From the NCBI RefSeq assembly GCF_029784155.1, contig NC_073692.1, positions 324,381,906 through 324,445,905 of the forward strand: a DNA stretch of 64,000 bases, written 5' to 3'. The first letter of the stretch is position 1. Every line of letters starts with the position of its first letter. The notes below the pieces were generated by a model. That model was not told where the DNA came from. It saw only the letters and a program-made list of their open reading frames with translations, and did not search any database. This DNA comes from Uranotaenia lowii. Its lineage: Eukaryota; Arthropoda; Insecta; Diptera; Culicidae. Made by a program: the position numbers and the translations under genes. Below, one piece after another: positions 46,310 to 59,274 of this stretch.

Positions 46310-49300
46310 TACTCTTCCGATGTACTGGAACTAAATCCGCTTCCAGAATCGAATATGCTACCGCAGCTTCTCGAAGACTTCAGGAAACCAATATATCTTC
46401 AGTGCTTTAAAGGATTCAGGTTTTATTTTGCTGTGTGGCCCGATGGAAAACAGATATTCAAATTCAAGAAATTCAAACAAATAAAAAAAACATTAACATC
46501 TCATTTTTAACCTCGGTTTCTACTCTGAAATCTCTTCATGAACGTTAAAAAATAAAACTAATCAAAAATGATGTTTTGAATTCTGTACAGGAAACAAATA
46601 ACATGATGCAAAAGAAAAATTTTAGAGGTTTTACGAGCCCTATAAGAAGATTTCAATTAAAATTGAAGTAAAAATTATTTTGAAAAGCTTTTCTGAAACT
46701 TTTTAGGGTGATTTGAATAAATTAGATATTTTTGCAGAATGCTATTCAAATATTGGGAAAAACAATAATACCGGCGATCATAAATCTTTAAAATAATTAA
46801 TTTTATTTATTTATATACAGGTTTATGTTGGTTTACATACAGGTATTCCGGCATCCGTGTATATACCTGAACAGCTGGCAACTGATTAAACATTCTTATT
46901 ATAAAGTTAGTTATAAGAGGATAGTCATGGAAAAAAAAATGTTGAGCTAAGCAGATGATCGTACCATTCATAGGAATCTCAATGAAATGTTATTAAAATG
47001 AATGCCGCGACCGTTAAAACGGTTCCATGCAAGTTTTATTCAGAAGGGTTTTTGGAAGTGAGTCTTTGCCCATATGAACTGTACAAATTGGTCGGTTCCG
47101 GAATCCGTAAAATCAAAATGATGAGATTTTAACTTGCGACATATGAATTTCAAATTCTTGATCTGTACATGATGGGAATTGATATGAGAAGTGGTTTGGG
47201 GACTTGGGGAAAGAGTCAAATCAAAGTACTGGCAACTATTTCTAGGAAGAGGCCATCCACACACCACGTAAAAAACTTAGATTGGGGTGAAGTTTGTAAA
47301 TTTTCAAGCCTTTTCACGGAGAGGGGGTAGAGGGTTTAAGTCATGTCCACGTGGACATTCTCGTACGGTAAATAAACATGATTATGTATTGTTAACATCC
47401 TTAAAACCGTTGAATTTTTCTAAAAAAATAAACTTATTTAAAAAATATATTTAAAAAATAAAAAGTTCAAGTCAATATAAAAAAAAATCTCGAAGAACAA
47501 AGTCGAAAGCAATGCTCAATTATTTCAATTATTCTAACACACAATATGTCAGTTCAAGCCATGTGAATTCTATTAATTCAAAATTTTCACTAACCATATT
47601 ACTGAAACAAGAGCTGATAGAGGAATTCTGGTAAATGATTCGAATTCAGAACGCAAAAATTTACCAAAAACAGTTATTAAATCATGAGCACCAAAAGTTC
47701 CCTAGTGTAATGCAGCTGATAAAAAGCATACTATTTATCCCATCATGAACAGATCAAGAGCTTCTTTTAATATGTCGCAAGTTGAAATCAGTTCATTTTA
47801 ATTTTTCGGATTCCTTAACCGATCAGATTGGCCGTGGCCAATGAACTTCATGACCGTCAAAATCATGATTTTTTTTCTATTTTTCCACGGCATTCACGGG
47901 ATATAAAATTCAAAAAAGTCATTCCGACAGTCAGAGGACCAACAGAATCTTCGAATATTCCTAGTCAAAATTGTTATCGAGATGAATAAATCGATGACAT
48001 TTTTCTAAGCGACTGTCATGGCAAAACTAAATAACATTTTCTCCAGTCCGTCAATGTCCATGAGATCTCTTCGAATGTCATTGGAAATTTTATGTAAATG
48101 TTACGTTCCCGACTGTCTTTTGGATGACATTCGCATCACTGCTCTAGGAAAAAGACATATGAATAAACGGCACCATAAGACGTTCATAAGTTGAAACTGG
48201 TTTTTAATTATGAATTTCCAACAAGCTTCCTCGTTTTAAAATTTGTTTTTTTTTTAAGAATTATTACAAAACTAGCTTAGAGTTTAAAAGCCAACCATTT
48301 TCATTCCAAACGAACATGCATTCATCGAAATCTCTACTTATTTAACACATCCACTAACTGGTAGCCATGTAACAGATTTTACACTCACGATAGTCAACAG
48401 AAGCAAAATCTTAAACTTAGTATTTACTTCCTTTATTACTTATCACTTTAATAATGAAACACAACCCTTAGAGCCATTACAAAATTAATGCTTCTATGTG
48501 TATCATATATTCCAACCTCAATTTTATTTTGTGTTTCTTGGTTTTCTTGGACTTCTAAATGGTAAAGTTCATATTCAAAAGGAAGGTTTTTGAAAAATTA
48601 CGCAAGGCCAAAAAGTTAATTTTTTTTTCAAAGTTCAAAGAATTACAGAGCTTGAACTGATTGATTTGAGTGCAATTTGTTTTTTTACCTTGCTTTTTTT
48701 TAGTTTTGGAGAGTTAGTTTAAACTATTTAAGAAATAACTGTTCCATTTTGACCAAACTGTTTAACAAAATTTCGTAAATAAAGGTTGTTGAATCTCAAC
48801 AGAAATGGTCACTGTGAGATGAACGCAACGTTAGCCCCCTTGTATTGTTTTCTATGTTGTGATCTGCTGAGTGTTGTCAGTTCATAGTTTTAGGAGTTTT
48901 TTGTATTCTAATTTTAAGCGGGAAAAACTGATATTTTAAGCGAATACACAATAAATTATCCTCTTTATTTCAAGGTGTTAACGCAAGAACACGTCTTTTT
49001 GTCCATCCGCATTGGTCTGCCACAAAAAAGGTTATAAATAAATGATGACCGTATACTGCAAGTAATTTTGACTTCTGCGAAAAAAAGTTAAAGAAATTTT
49101 TGATTTGTTCACTTTTATCCATTCTTTAAAAAAACAGGAATTTAAACGGATTTTTAAACTTTACTAAATTTTGGATATTATTTAGGAAAAAGTCAAATCG
49201 TTTTGCAGTCTTTCACGAATTAGTCTAATGAAATATATTTAAATTAAAAACTTACTTTTATAATGTCAGAAATACTTGTAATTATTCATCTGTTCAAGTT

Positions 49301-49900
49301 TCTAGACATTGTAGAATCAAACAATTTTTGGTCATTTTATCTTAAAAATAGAAGTATCCAGGCAAAAGCTTATTATTTGATAAAGTTGAGGAATTCAGAA
49401 AAAGTTTTTGTCTTTGACAGCGGTAAAATATTCTGAGATTGAATTTTTGAAACTATTAAACCCGTGTTAAAGTTTTTTAACGTTTCATTTATTATCATAA
49501 TTTTAAATCTCCTTGTTTGAATCGAACATGATCTTTTAATCATTCTATTAAAAGTTCAAAAAATTATTGTAAGTTGCAACTTTAAAGCTAAATTTAAATT
49601 CGCATTGTATACTAAATAGGTATTTGCCTTGAGCTTTAGTTATGTACAACTAAACTTTTATTTCATTATTTTTATTGTTGAAAGTTTTTCATTTTGCGTT
49701 GACTAGTTTCACTGGCGTGGAATTGCGGTATATTGATGTTACGCTGGATATGTTGGTATATGTTTGTGTACCACTAGCCCAAGGAAATTTTCTTCACTCT
49801 TTGCTCAAATCAGAATAACCAAATTTTTTTAAACGTTACAAACTTTCCAGATACGATATTTTTCTCACAATTCAAAGCTCAGTCTGCATCAAGCTCAAGA
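46310..49900. other. AT-rich DNA with a possible MITE end
   Basis: Near 47247-47362 the text GGCCATCCACACACCACGT, AGAGGGGGTAGAGGG and GTCCACGTGGAC resembles a common MITE type with a CCGTCCA-like end, but no second end was fixed. GTCCACGTGGAC (47347-47358) is a 12-bp palindrome. Near 46803 TTTATTTATTTATATACAGG may be another minus-strand LINE tail. The rest, including the 75-aa minus frame 47040-47267, is unassigned. Confidence 0.35.
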
Positions 49901-50650
49901 AGCTTTTAACCAGAAATAATATCCCGGTTTCCACTGTCAAATTACATCTGCCAGAAAATCCGGGGCAATGTCTTACAGAGAAAATTGATCTGCAGCTCCA
50001 AAGCTGCTGCTCAAGATGTTCCGGCCTGGCCTGGCACTTGCTGAGCAAATTCTGTCACATCACTGAGCACTTCGCAAGAATAAGTACTTGGAGCTATTCA
50101 CTTATTTCCCCGGAACCATGACCCGGGTATTTGATTCCGGTCCAAAACGCCATCGCCCGGCTCGTGTCGATTGCATGGCTGGACGATCATTTCTCTCCAG
50201 TCATCGCTAAATTTGTTCACAGACAGATGAAAAATCGAATAATAATTTTCCGAGCTTCCAGTTGGGTGAGCAATTTTCCATGGCCTTTCTCGTGGTGTGG
50301 CAGTGACGCAGCTCCTGAAGGGTATGGCAAAAGGGATTAAAAATTGGTTCCCGCCATTCACATCTCTTCTTCGAGTTTTTCGGCAGACTTCCGTTTCGGG
50401 ATGTGATGGCTGAGGAAGAAAGCGGATTGATCCTGCTTGTTCACTGAACCGCCCTGGCTCTAATGGCGGCAGATTCCCGGTAACAGTAACACAATGGAGA
50501 ATTATGAAAATTTTCCCATCAATTAAGATAAATGAGCACAAAAATTGGCACGATGGGAGCCATGTGGTAGATTTCCCGGGGTAAGAGTTTTCCGGTGAAG
50601 GGTAGGGCACATCTTCGAAGATGGATCCCTTGGCGCGATGACAACATGGA
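49901..50650. other. Less AT-rich, apparently single-copy island with a 170-aa frame
   Basis: A minus-strand frame (50098-50610) and a shorter plus frame (50131-50340) overlap. Neither has a recognised domain or clear codon pattern. I treat them as chance frames in unique DNA. Confidence 0.35.
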
Positions 50651-53600
50651 TGAAATGTGTCAGTAGATTGTTACATTGATATAAAATGTGTGTAAATCAT
50701 CTTTAAACAAATGTTTATGGAAAAAATCCGAAATTATTTTCCATACTCAATTTACATGGTAGAGAATCGAATCAAAATTTATCGTTAACTGATGAAACTA
50801 AAGAACTAATGCACTGGTCCAGAAATGAAATTTAGTTGAATAATCATAAGCGTCTTTCCCTAAAGTTTGATGAATATGATGTCTTTTACAAACTTATACA
50901 ACAACTAAAGGCGGTCATTTTGAGTTAAATAATTTAAGAGTGGTACATCAAGTTTCAGAGATATGAAAATTCTTTTCATAACTGAAATAAGATATAACAT
51001 AATTATTCATAAAACTCTGTCGAAAACATTAATCATTAATCTCTTCGACTTAAAGATTAATGACAATATGTTATCATTAGTCCTACAGACAGGGCTGGAT
51101 GAAGCCTTTGGGGGGCAAAGGCAATTTCCCTAAGGAGGCTCTTAGATTTTTTATTTAAATAATTGAAAAATCTGTAGCTCCCGATTATCCCGATTTTTCA
51201 GTTTGAAAATTTACAAATAATAGTTTCAGTTTCGATTGAAATAAGTTTATTTTTCCTGACCTCATATTAAAAAATTTCCCGGTTTTCCCGGTTGGCAGGC
51301 CAACTTGTTGTTTTCTTGAAATTCTCATAAATTTATTGTAAAAACAGGTTGTACTTCTGCTAAACATTCTATCCCAATAAATAGAAGGAACAGAGAATTC
51401 ATTCAATATAAATATAATTAGAAAAATTGATTATTTATTCATTATCTATGGCCAAAATGGAGTTAAACACTTTTACTTGATCTGGGAAAAATAACAGTAG
51501 CATAAGTTTGAAAATAATCAAACAAAATTATAAATTAGAATCGTATGAGGAATGCAAAAGCAAATTCAAAGATTTCAAGGAAAAATTAAATCTAGCGATC
51601 GAATATACAAACTTGAAAGATGAGCCCCGAATAAATATAAGCTCTCACAATAAAGTATCAGTTAAAAATGTTAAGTCAAAACTAAAAATCAAAACTTTTC
51701 TTCAAAAAGATATTTTTTAACCAGAAAAACGCAATTGAATTCTTATTCCAAATTATTGTATATAATAGTCATTACAAAAAGCAAGCGAATTTTGATGTGA
51801 TAAAAATTCGAAATCATGAAAACTGATATTAGTTTTTTTTTAACCTATAAAAGGGCTTTTTCATGTTTTGTCTGGAATTTTAAAGTAAAGGAGAGCAGAA
51901 TTTCAATTTATATTTGGAATAATAATTGAAAGTTTGAAATTTTAAAATGAAATTAAAAAATTTATTATATTAAAAGTACAATGAGATTATCATTCCTCTA
52001 AATAAACATTGGAATAAAGAATAGGATTTTAATAGGAAGAATTGGTTAAAAACGAGATAAAGATTCAGTGAGAAATCAATAATTAAGAGTTTTAAATAAA
52101 AATCCAGGGTCAGCATTTGGTTCAGCCATCCAATCCAGATAAAAATTCAATTTAAATTTATGACATAAATAACATAAATCAAATCTCAAATAAGAAAGTT
52201 AAATGATAATGTGAAGAAAATGCTTTTTTTGTGAATTGGTTAAAACAATCGGTTTAAACTTTAGAAGAATAGTGAGAATGGTAATTTCCAAAACAAATAA
52301 TTCATTGTGTATCTAAGAAAATCAACAGAACCATTCTTCAAAACTTGGAAATAGAATGTTAGCAGATAGTTACAAATTTTGTGATTGAAAAATAAAAGTA
52401 TGTATTTGTTATTTAAATTCATATTTTAAAGAACTCTCTAGCTTCGTGCTTGAATTTCAAATTGAATTTCGAAAATTGATTAAATAATTTAAATGCTTAA
52501 ATAAAATAAATAAACGACATTGATACATTGCAGTTTCAAAACCATTCGTTTTTTTTTTCTAACCAATTTGTAGATAAAAAAAAAGAAGTAATCGATTATG
52601 GTCTGTAACTTTTCATTGCTTTGTCGAAAGTTTAAAGGTTTGAAATGTTACTTAACATTATTATCTAAAGTGTATTAAATTGTTATCTACAATGTATATT
52701 TGAAGATTTTGAGTTGTGGAATATTCGAAAAAAATCTTATGCTTCTCAGTCACGTTATGAAATCCTTTGAGAAAACATCTACTGAAAATATATGTTCCAG
52801 AATATAGCGGGCCAGTGAAGATTTTTTTTTATAAAATGTGTATTACCTTACGCTGAATTATATGTCTTGAATAAATTTATATTTATATGACTGCGACATC
52901 AAGCAATTACCGCAAGTATACCAACACATGGATTAAAGAAAAAGATGGTGCAGATTATTATTTTTAATACTACACTCTTGATCGTTTAAAGAAAATATAA
53001 ACGAAAAAAAATTAAAAAGGAAAAAACATTCTTCATTTGGTTCAAAATATCATGCTCCCTTCATGAAAGTTGTTTCCTGTTAATGTTTTACAGTTAATTA
53101 ATTTTTTGTGCTGCTTATAGCTAACAAAAAAATTTATATTTTTGTTGAAATTTTCAATCATTTTATGGATTGAATAGCATTAAAAAGTGTTTTTAAGCTT
53201 TTCTTGTCTCATGATTTGATTTTCTTTCCATACTAATCTTATATTAAATTTGGAGAATAATTGATCTTCTTTTTTTTTAATACACGGATGAGAGCAGTAT
53301 AAATTTGTTTTATCTTATAATGATGAATATTATTATTTTTAAGAGTAGAAAGGTAACCTCAGAGATTTTCAATTTAAAAGATATTTAGTTCAATTTTTAT
53401 ATTATAATTGAAACAATCGTAGCACTATGGGAAAGCTCCCTACAATGAGGCTACAAAAAATTTAATTTTTAATTTTTATGAACTTTTTTGAATATTTAAT
53501 AAATTGTTAACATTGAATAACTTATACTAATTATTTTCAGCATTGGTTTGCATATGTTTTCAGAAAGGAAAATAAAATTGGAACATTACTTGTTAAAATT

Positions 53601-54470
53601 TCAATGCAAATGCATTTGAAGCAATACTTGTTCAAATAAAATTGGTTTTGAAACGCGTGAAACGCGTGGATATTTTTGAGCTTTGTGTTCACAAAAAATA
53701 TTTGTCAGATTCGGAAAGGACCAAATGTAAAGCAGAATTTTTTTGAACCCTATTTCTACAATTTTTTGCTTTTAATTGTTTTGAAGCATTCGTAAAGAGA
53801 TCAAAACTAAATTTAACATTAACCGTAAATGTAAAGGATAACTGTTGTTTCAAAACAACAGAAATGAAAATCAATTTTTGATTTTTTTTTTTGAATCAAT
53901 CGAAAACAAAAGTTGAGCTATAACAAACAGAAAAATCAAAGTTTATCATTCACAATTCTTAGATAAAGCATCTGTTTTGTTATGAAATAACGTAACCCTC
54001 ATAAAATAATGTATTGTAAACTCTCGCTATCACTTTTTTGTCCTCTTTGAAAAATGTTCAGTTCAAATTTCCAAAATTTTATTCGAAATAATCAACCATG
54101 TTTTATTATGATAATTATTTTATTAAAGACATTTTACCATTTTCATGGCATTCGTAATCATGCTTTATGTTGTTCAGATTTTGGCTGGACTTTTGATGAA
54201 GTATTGATTTTCTTTTTGAAATCGGCACTGCAGTCTTTTTTAGAATTGAAGATTATTTTATTTCATCCAACGTTTCGAGACTAGGTTGGTCTCATCCTTA
54301 GGGGAAAATAATATAGTCATCTTTATATGCCTTTTGCGAAGACAAATGTCTGGCACTGTTGTAGATTTTCCTGTTCGAACAATAATTAAAAGTTATGATA
54401 AATTCAAAACTATCTAACAGAAATTTTCAACGGCGATTTTGAAAGACTGAACAAACAGCTTTTTCAAAAT
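50651..54470. other. Very AT-rich DNA, nothing recognised
   Basis: A TTTCCCGGTTTTCCCGG stretch at 51275-51291 echoes 8786. A plus frame of 70 aa (51508-51720) is lysine-rich because of A-rich codons. A GAAACGCGT pair at 53651-53668 is a short tandem repeat. No other structure was found. Confidence 0.4.
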
Positions 54471-54475
54471 GACTA

Positions 54476-54540
54476 AGAAACATTTCATTTTGAAAAAGAA
54501 ACACTTCATTTTGCAAAAGAAACACTTCATTTTAAAAAAG
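54476..54540. repeat. Short tandem repeat, about 21-bp period, 3 copies
   Basis: AAGAAACATTTCATTTTGAA is followed by two near copies with AAGAAACACTTCATTTTGCA and AAGAAACACTTCATTTTAAA. It is a minor minisatellite of low complexity. Confidence 0.8.
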
Positions 54541-55099
54541 CCGTTTGTTTTCAAAAAAAAAATCGATACTACACAAGTAACCATTTCGAAAAAAAAACAA
54601 CTTTGACGTGTAACAAAACAAAAATGTTAGAAAAATCACCTCAATCCTATTTTATTTATTTGCATTCTCAATTTTGTAAAATTTTGTGAAATTTCTAATT
54701 TCTAAAACTAATCATGTATTTTTGAAATTGTACGATAAGATTTGAACACCGCTGTTGTGACTTGGTAACGAAAAAATTCGTGAGTTTATTTTTCAGTTTT
54801 TTTCTTGCCTTTTTATGGAAAATTGCCTTTTTATGGAAGAAACCAAACGCCCGGATTTCAACGGCCTGGATACGAACGGAAAAATCTGGAAAGCTTACTA
54901 AATAATTCAAAGGTTAAAAAATGAATACAAAATCAAAAAAAAAAGAATTGAGAATAATAAACTTAAGTTTTGAAGCTTTTCAAACTCAAATCATCATTAA
55001 GAATTCAGATTTAAGTTAAAGAAAAGCTTGAATCAAAAAATTTTTAGACAAAACTTCAAAGTAGATAAGATATAAATTTCTCATTGAGAAAGGTTTAAG

Positions 55100-55129
55100 T
55101 TATTGTTTTGATATGCTCTTCTAATCGGG
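55100..55129. mobile_element. Terminal fragment of the tRNA-like TIR family
   Basis: The text ends TTTTGATATGCTCTTCTAATCGGG; as reverse complement it begins CCCGATTAGAAGAGCATATC and matches the left end of copies 1 and 2. Only about 45 bp of family sequence is recognisable. A GGTTGCCG MITE begins 5 bp later. Confidence 0.65.
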
Positions 55130-55134
55130 ATCAA

Positions 55135-55499
55135 GGTTGCCGAAATCACAGAAAAATCCATAATTTCACAGTATTTTAAGCAAATTTTTATCACAGAATC
55201 TGTGTCACAGAACACAGAATTTTGAAAAAAATAACAGATTTTTTTAATCTTTTGAGATTTTTCAAAGTTTTAATTTTTATGTCAGTATAAGTTTTAGATT
55301 TCATGCTTTGAATTGAAACAAATTAGTAAAATAAGTAATTTTCATTAATTTTTCTCAAGTAAAATGTTAAAAAGACCTAATTTTTCAAAATTTTTCGATG
55401 AATGAACAGAAAAAAGCATTACGAATAACCTACACAGAATTCTTGGGTGAAATCACAAAAAAGTGATTTTTCTTTCAAACCAATTTTTTTTCGGCAACC
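55135..55499. mobile_element. GGTTGCCG-ended MITE, copy 2
   Basis: The left end GGTTGCCGAAATCACAG and the right end CGGCAACC are inverted. The interior shares ATAATTTCACAG, TTTAAGCAAATTTT and GTGTCACAGAACACAGAATT with copy 1 at 33973-34326. No target duplication was found here. Confidence 0.75.
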
Positions 55500-55501
55500 T
55501 T

Positions 55502-55816
55502 AACCAGGAGTATTATTTTTCAAGATTTCAGTTTTTTTAGTTGAATTTGACCACATACTTGGATTTTGTAAAGGATTAGCTTGATCTTAATAGGATTAAT
55601 TTTTATCAAAAATGAAATCAATGAATCTTTAATGTGGCTCTTTCAAACTCAGCTATTTAGAAAAATTTAAATTTTAGGCTTATCCGACTCAGAAGGTTGC
55701 CAACCACAGACTAACAAATTACCTAAACAACCAAAATTCACATGGCCACTTGAAAGAAGGCTTTGATAGAAACATATTGGCTAAAAAAGATAAACAACTG
55801 CTCAATTTCCTTGAGG
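55502..55816. other. Unassigned DNA
   Basis: GGTTGCCAACCACAG at 55694 resembles the MITE end but has no clear partner. Confidence 0.3.
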
Positions 55817-55998
55817 AAACTATATGTACTCAATCATAATCATGGAAGTAACAAAAGTGATGGATATGTACGTTGTATGTGACTTATTTTGCCCAATTCT
55901 CATGAGTAAACTATATGTACTCATTATTGAACTTAAAAGTTGCAAAAGTGCTTTATATGCTCGTTGTAATAGACTTAGGTCACAAAAAGGGCACAAAA
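55817..55998. repeat. 91-bp tandem duplication
   Basis: AAACTATATGTACTCA begins at 55817 and again at 55908. Downstream words (CAAAAGTG, TATGTACGTTGTA versus TATGCTCGTTGTA) stay in register. A shorter echo, TCACAAAAAGGG and TCACAAAAAGTG, follows near 55980 and 56023. The 65-aa frame 55824-56021 spans both units and is not a gene. Confidence 0.7.
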
Positions 55999-56141
55999 GT
56001 ACTCTAAACGGGATTTACTAAGTCACAAAAAGTGCATTGACGTGCTTTTTTCCTAGCAACCAGAAAGGATGGATGCGCCTGCAGGTATGCTTGAAATCAT
56101 ATCACCACTTCGAGTGTTAATTTCAGCTAGAACAACATCTA

Positions 56142-56212
56142 GGCGTGGCCTTGTGCTAGCGAGTTTGATTATCACCACCAAGGTTCGATCCCGAAACCGG
56201 CAAGTTTTTTTT
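56142..56212 (+). other. tRNA-derived unit with T-run (possible SINE head)
   Basis: GGCGTGGCCTTGTGCTAGCG resembles an A-box half, and GGTTCGATCCC (56182-56192) is an exact B box. GCCGG-type outer pairing is partial. An 8-base T run follows at 56205-56212, a pol III terminator. It may be a SINE remnant or a decayed tRNA pseudogene. It is not homologous to the unit in the 12- and 21-kb elements beyond the promoter boxes. Confidence 0.6.
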
Positions 56213-57300
56213 CTTCAATAAGTAATTGGATTACTAAAGTTACCATTCTGATGAATAATAAGGGAAAGAAGAAATTTGTCGAGTTTGGGATACGACGCGC
56301 GGTTTCATGGATTATGATTTTTTTTAAGCTGAATAGAAGGTCATTTGGACTTGTTTTGGAACTTGAAAGTATCAATAAGAATTTAAATTTTGAGTTGCAT
56401 AGAACGCACTTCTGACCAATGGTGGGGCTGAGTAAGCATTTTCGTACCTGTTTATGGGACTTTTGGTTGGTTTGGTAAAGTTCAAGAGTTGAAACATTCT
56501 GGCTCATGGGAACAGTAAAATTGTAAGCAAAGGGTTGTTTTAATAAACAAATATCATCATTTTAAGAAATGAATCATTCTAATTAGACAGCGAGAATAAC
56601 GCACAGAAAAGCGATAATTTACCTAGGCATCACACATACGTGGCCCCAAAAGGATTCTCTCTAGACTTCCTTCAAGCTTCCTCAGTTCGCGTAAAGTAGA
56701 GTGAAATCGAAGCCACACCAACATGCTGATAGCGTACGAAGTTTGCCTTTAATTGTCAGCGGAACCAATTCCGGTGAAATTCTCACCGAAGGTTTAATGA
56801 GATGTGACTTTGATGCTTCAGCTGATCGAAAAGATGGAGCACGCTTCCCGCAGCATCAGCAGATTTGCCAGTGATTTGCTTTTCAAAGGAACCGATTCCG
56901 GGAACCCGGTTTCAGATTTGATGGAGTTTGTGTAACAATTTAGCTCTGTAAGCCAATTTTGTCAGAAAAGGGTAGAATAGCTTCCTGGAAGCATCTCAAA
57001 TAGAACTATTGATTTAATCTATTAAAATAAATAACTTCCATACTATTTTCCTATGAAAGTTTCTTACACATCCTTAAGTTACTAATAATAATAAATTATA
57101 ACAAAAAATTATCAATGTATCACGTTTGTTAAAAAATGAAAACAGCGAACTGTGTATGATTTTAAAAATCATTTCAATGTTTCAAGAAACGCATAAGCCC
57201 CGCTTTCAACATCTTGAAAGGAACCGACCGAATAAAAGAAATATTAATGACTTCAGTGGTAATAAATAAGATCATTATAGAGTAAAAATCATAAAAAACG
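56213..57300. other. Unassigned DNA
   Basis: The 111-aa minus frame at 56172-56507 begins in sequence after the tRNA-like unit and runs through it, with no recognised domain. I find no other feature. Confidence 0.35.
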
Positions 57301-58460
57301 GATGATCCAAAAATGTCGGTAATAAATTTTCTCCGAAAAAAGCACTGGAACCATAATGGAGGTAATTGCTCTGCCGGAGAAAGCTTTATGCTTCCACAAT
57401 TTCAGTCGCCCGTATGTTGAATTTTTTTTCTTCTTTCAACCCGTTCTTTCGAAGAAGTATTAAGAGCCTTGGATTCGATGCACCGAACATCATTCAATTA
57501 CTGGTAATAAAAGATACAATATGCTTTTGAATCATCAAGCGGATAAATTCACCATTTATAGAGAATTTATGGAGTAACGAAGTTTGAACAAGAGTTTTCA
57601 AGCTGGTCTCTGTGTGATGTCTGCTTTTCAAGATTAAGTCCGATTTAAAAAAAAATGCTTTTTGTGTTGATGTATTTTGTTTTAACTTTCATCAGCAAAT
57701 ATCTACACAATTATTCTCAATCGAATCTCATGTAATTTTTAATAATGATCTGTTGCTTCCACAAATTTTCGCCTAAGCCCATAAGCAAGTTACCAACAAT
57801 AAACAATTCCGTTTAACTTCAACGGGGATCGAAATCGTATATTCATTTGATTTATGGAATGACACCTATCCGGAGCGATGAGAAAAAATCCTCTGTAAGT
57901 TTGCGCCAGCACTTTTCAGTGGGTTTCATTTGGCTTTTTTGCTACCCGGCGTCAGTCAGACCTTTAACTTTCCCCATAGTTGGATGCTGAAGAAAAGGTT
58001 GAAACAAAAAGCTACATCTGGAAGTATGGTACAGTTTTTTTTGCTCATCAACTCCACCTTTTTTCTCCAGCTTTTGATAACTTTCATTCACATGGCAAGA
58101 GCTCCACCTTTCGAACGCCATTGTTTTTTTCTTCAATCTTGGCCCACAGAAAAAAAGGATGCTGAATTTCAGGAAGTTTTTTTCGCCGCTGTTGCTGCTT
58201 CTCCGCCTTCCTTCAGGAATATCGAAGAAAGAAGCAGCATTTTAAATGCAGGGTACGTGCGAGCTATTTTCTTTACGAAGGAGTTTACAATGATCAGGAC
58301 CTGCTGATGACGATGGTGGTATAAGTGAAGCATAAGGAAGAATTATGTACCGAACCAGGTCTACATTTGTTTCGCATTTTACTTTATTTTTAATGCCTCT
58401 CTTTTTTTTATCTTTTAACTGATTCAAAACTAGCAGCGTGATAATGGAGCATTCTGAAGT
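57301..58460. other. Less AT-rich, apparently single-copy island
   Basis: A plus frame of 125 aa (57930-58307) overlaps 61-aa and 64-aa frames in other phases. It is hydrophobic through F and L residues but has no recognised domain. I treat it as unique non-coding DNA with low confidence. Confidence 0.35.
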
Positions 58461-59274
58461 CAAAGGTGGAGTCAGGAGTTGTTGATTGAGAAAAAAAATA
58501 TGTCAATGTATGTCTTTTTCAACTTTTGAGGGGTATCTTAATCAATTCTGTCAATATCTGTTAGAGGAAAAAATTGATTGATCTAAAAGAATCGGATTAT
58601 ATTTGAAGATTTTTTGTAGTTGTTGTATAAGAAAACCAGATATTTTTATGTCCAGAATTGATTTAATTTAGAAATCACCAATTTCCTACCAATTTCTTTT
58701 TCAAATTAAAATTAAAATTAAGAAAACTGAAAACAAAACCTGTGTAGAGAACTCTTAATGAGCATTCTGAAAAGTCAATCAAAACTAGCCAAAACCTAAA
58801 TATAGACATAGGGTTCAGATATTGAGTTTTGATTTTGAGGAAAGGTCTAAAAGCTACTATACACACCAGACAAAAAATCTTAGGGTTAAAATTATACATT
58901 CTAAGGACCATTTTTTGATGCGTTAAAGGTTCCCAAAACCGATAATATATCTATTATAAAATTTTGAATTTTTTTTTTTCAAACAACAAATAATACTTTC
59001 TCACTCTTCGATTTTAAATCGACTTTTTTTTAATTATCAGCTGATTCAGTGAAATATTTCAAGAAAATTATTAAATTACAAAAAAATCACGATATTAAAA
59101 AAAAATGATAGAGCAGCATGTAGTTGAAAGTTTATGAAAAAACCTTCCAATTTTCATTAAAAAAATATATACATCAGATTTTTAGTTCGAATCCAAAAAA
59201 TGTGTTGAAGATATCTGAAATGCTGAGAATTCCCTTCAAACCTTCAAAAGTATTTTGAACTGATTTATTAAATT
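58461..59274. other. AT-rich DNA flanking the satellite
   Basis: No coding signal or element end was found. Confidence 0.4.

Noticed and set aside
50098..50610. 170-aa minus-strand frame as a gene
   Set aside because: It has no recognisable domain, overlaps another frame, and lies in a less AT-rich island where longer chance frames are expected.
57930..58307. 125-aa plus-strand frame as a membrane protein
   Set aside because: Its hydrophobicity comes from T-rich codons, it overlaps frames in other phases, and it lacks any known motif.
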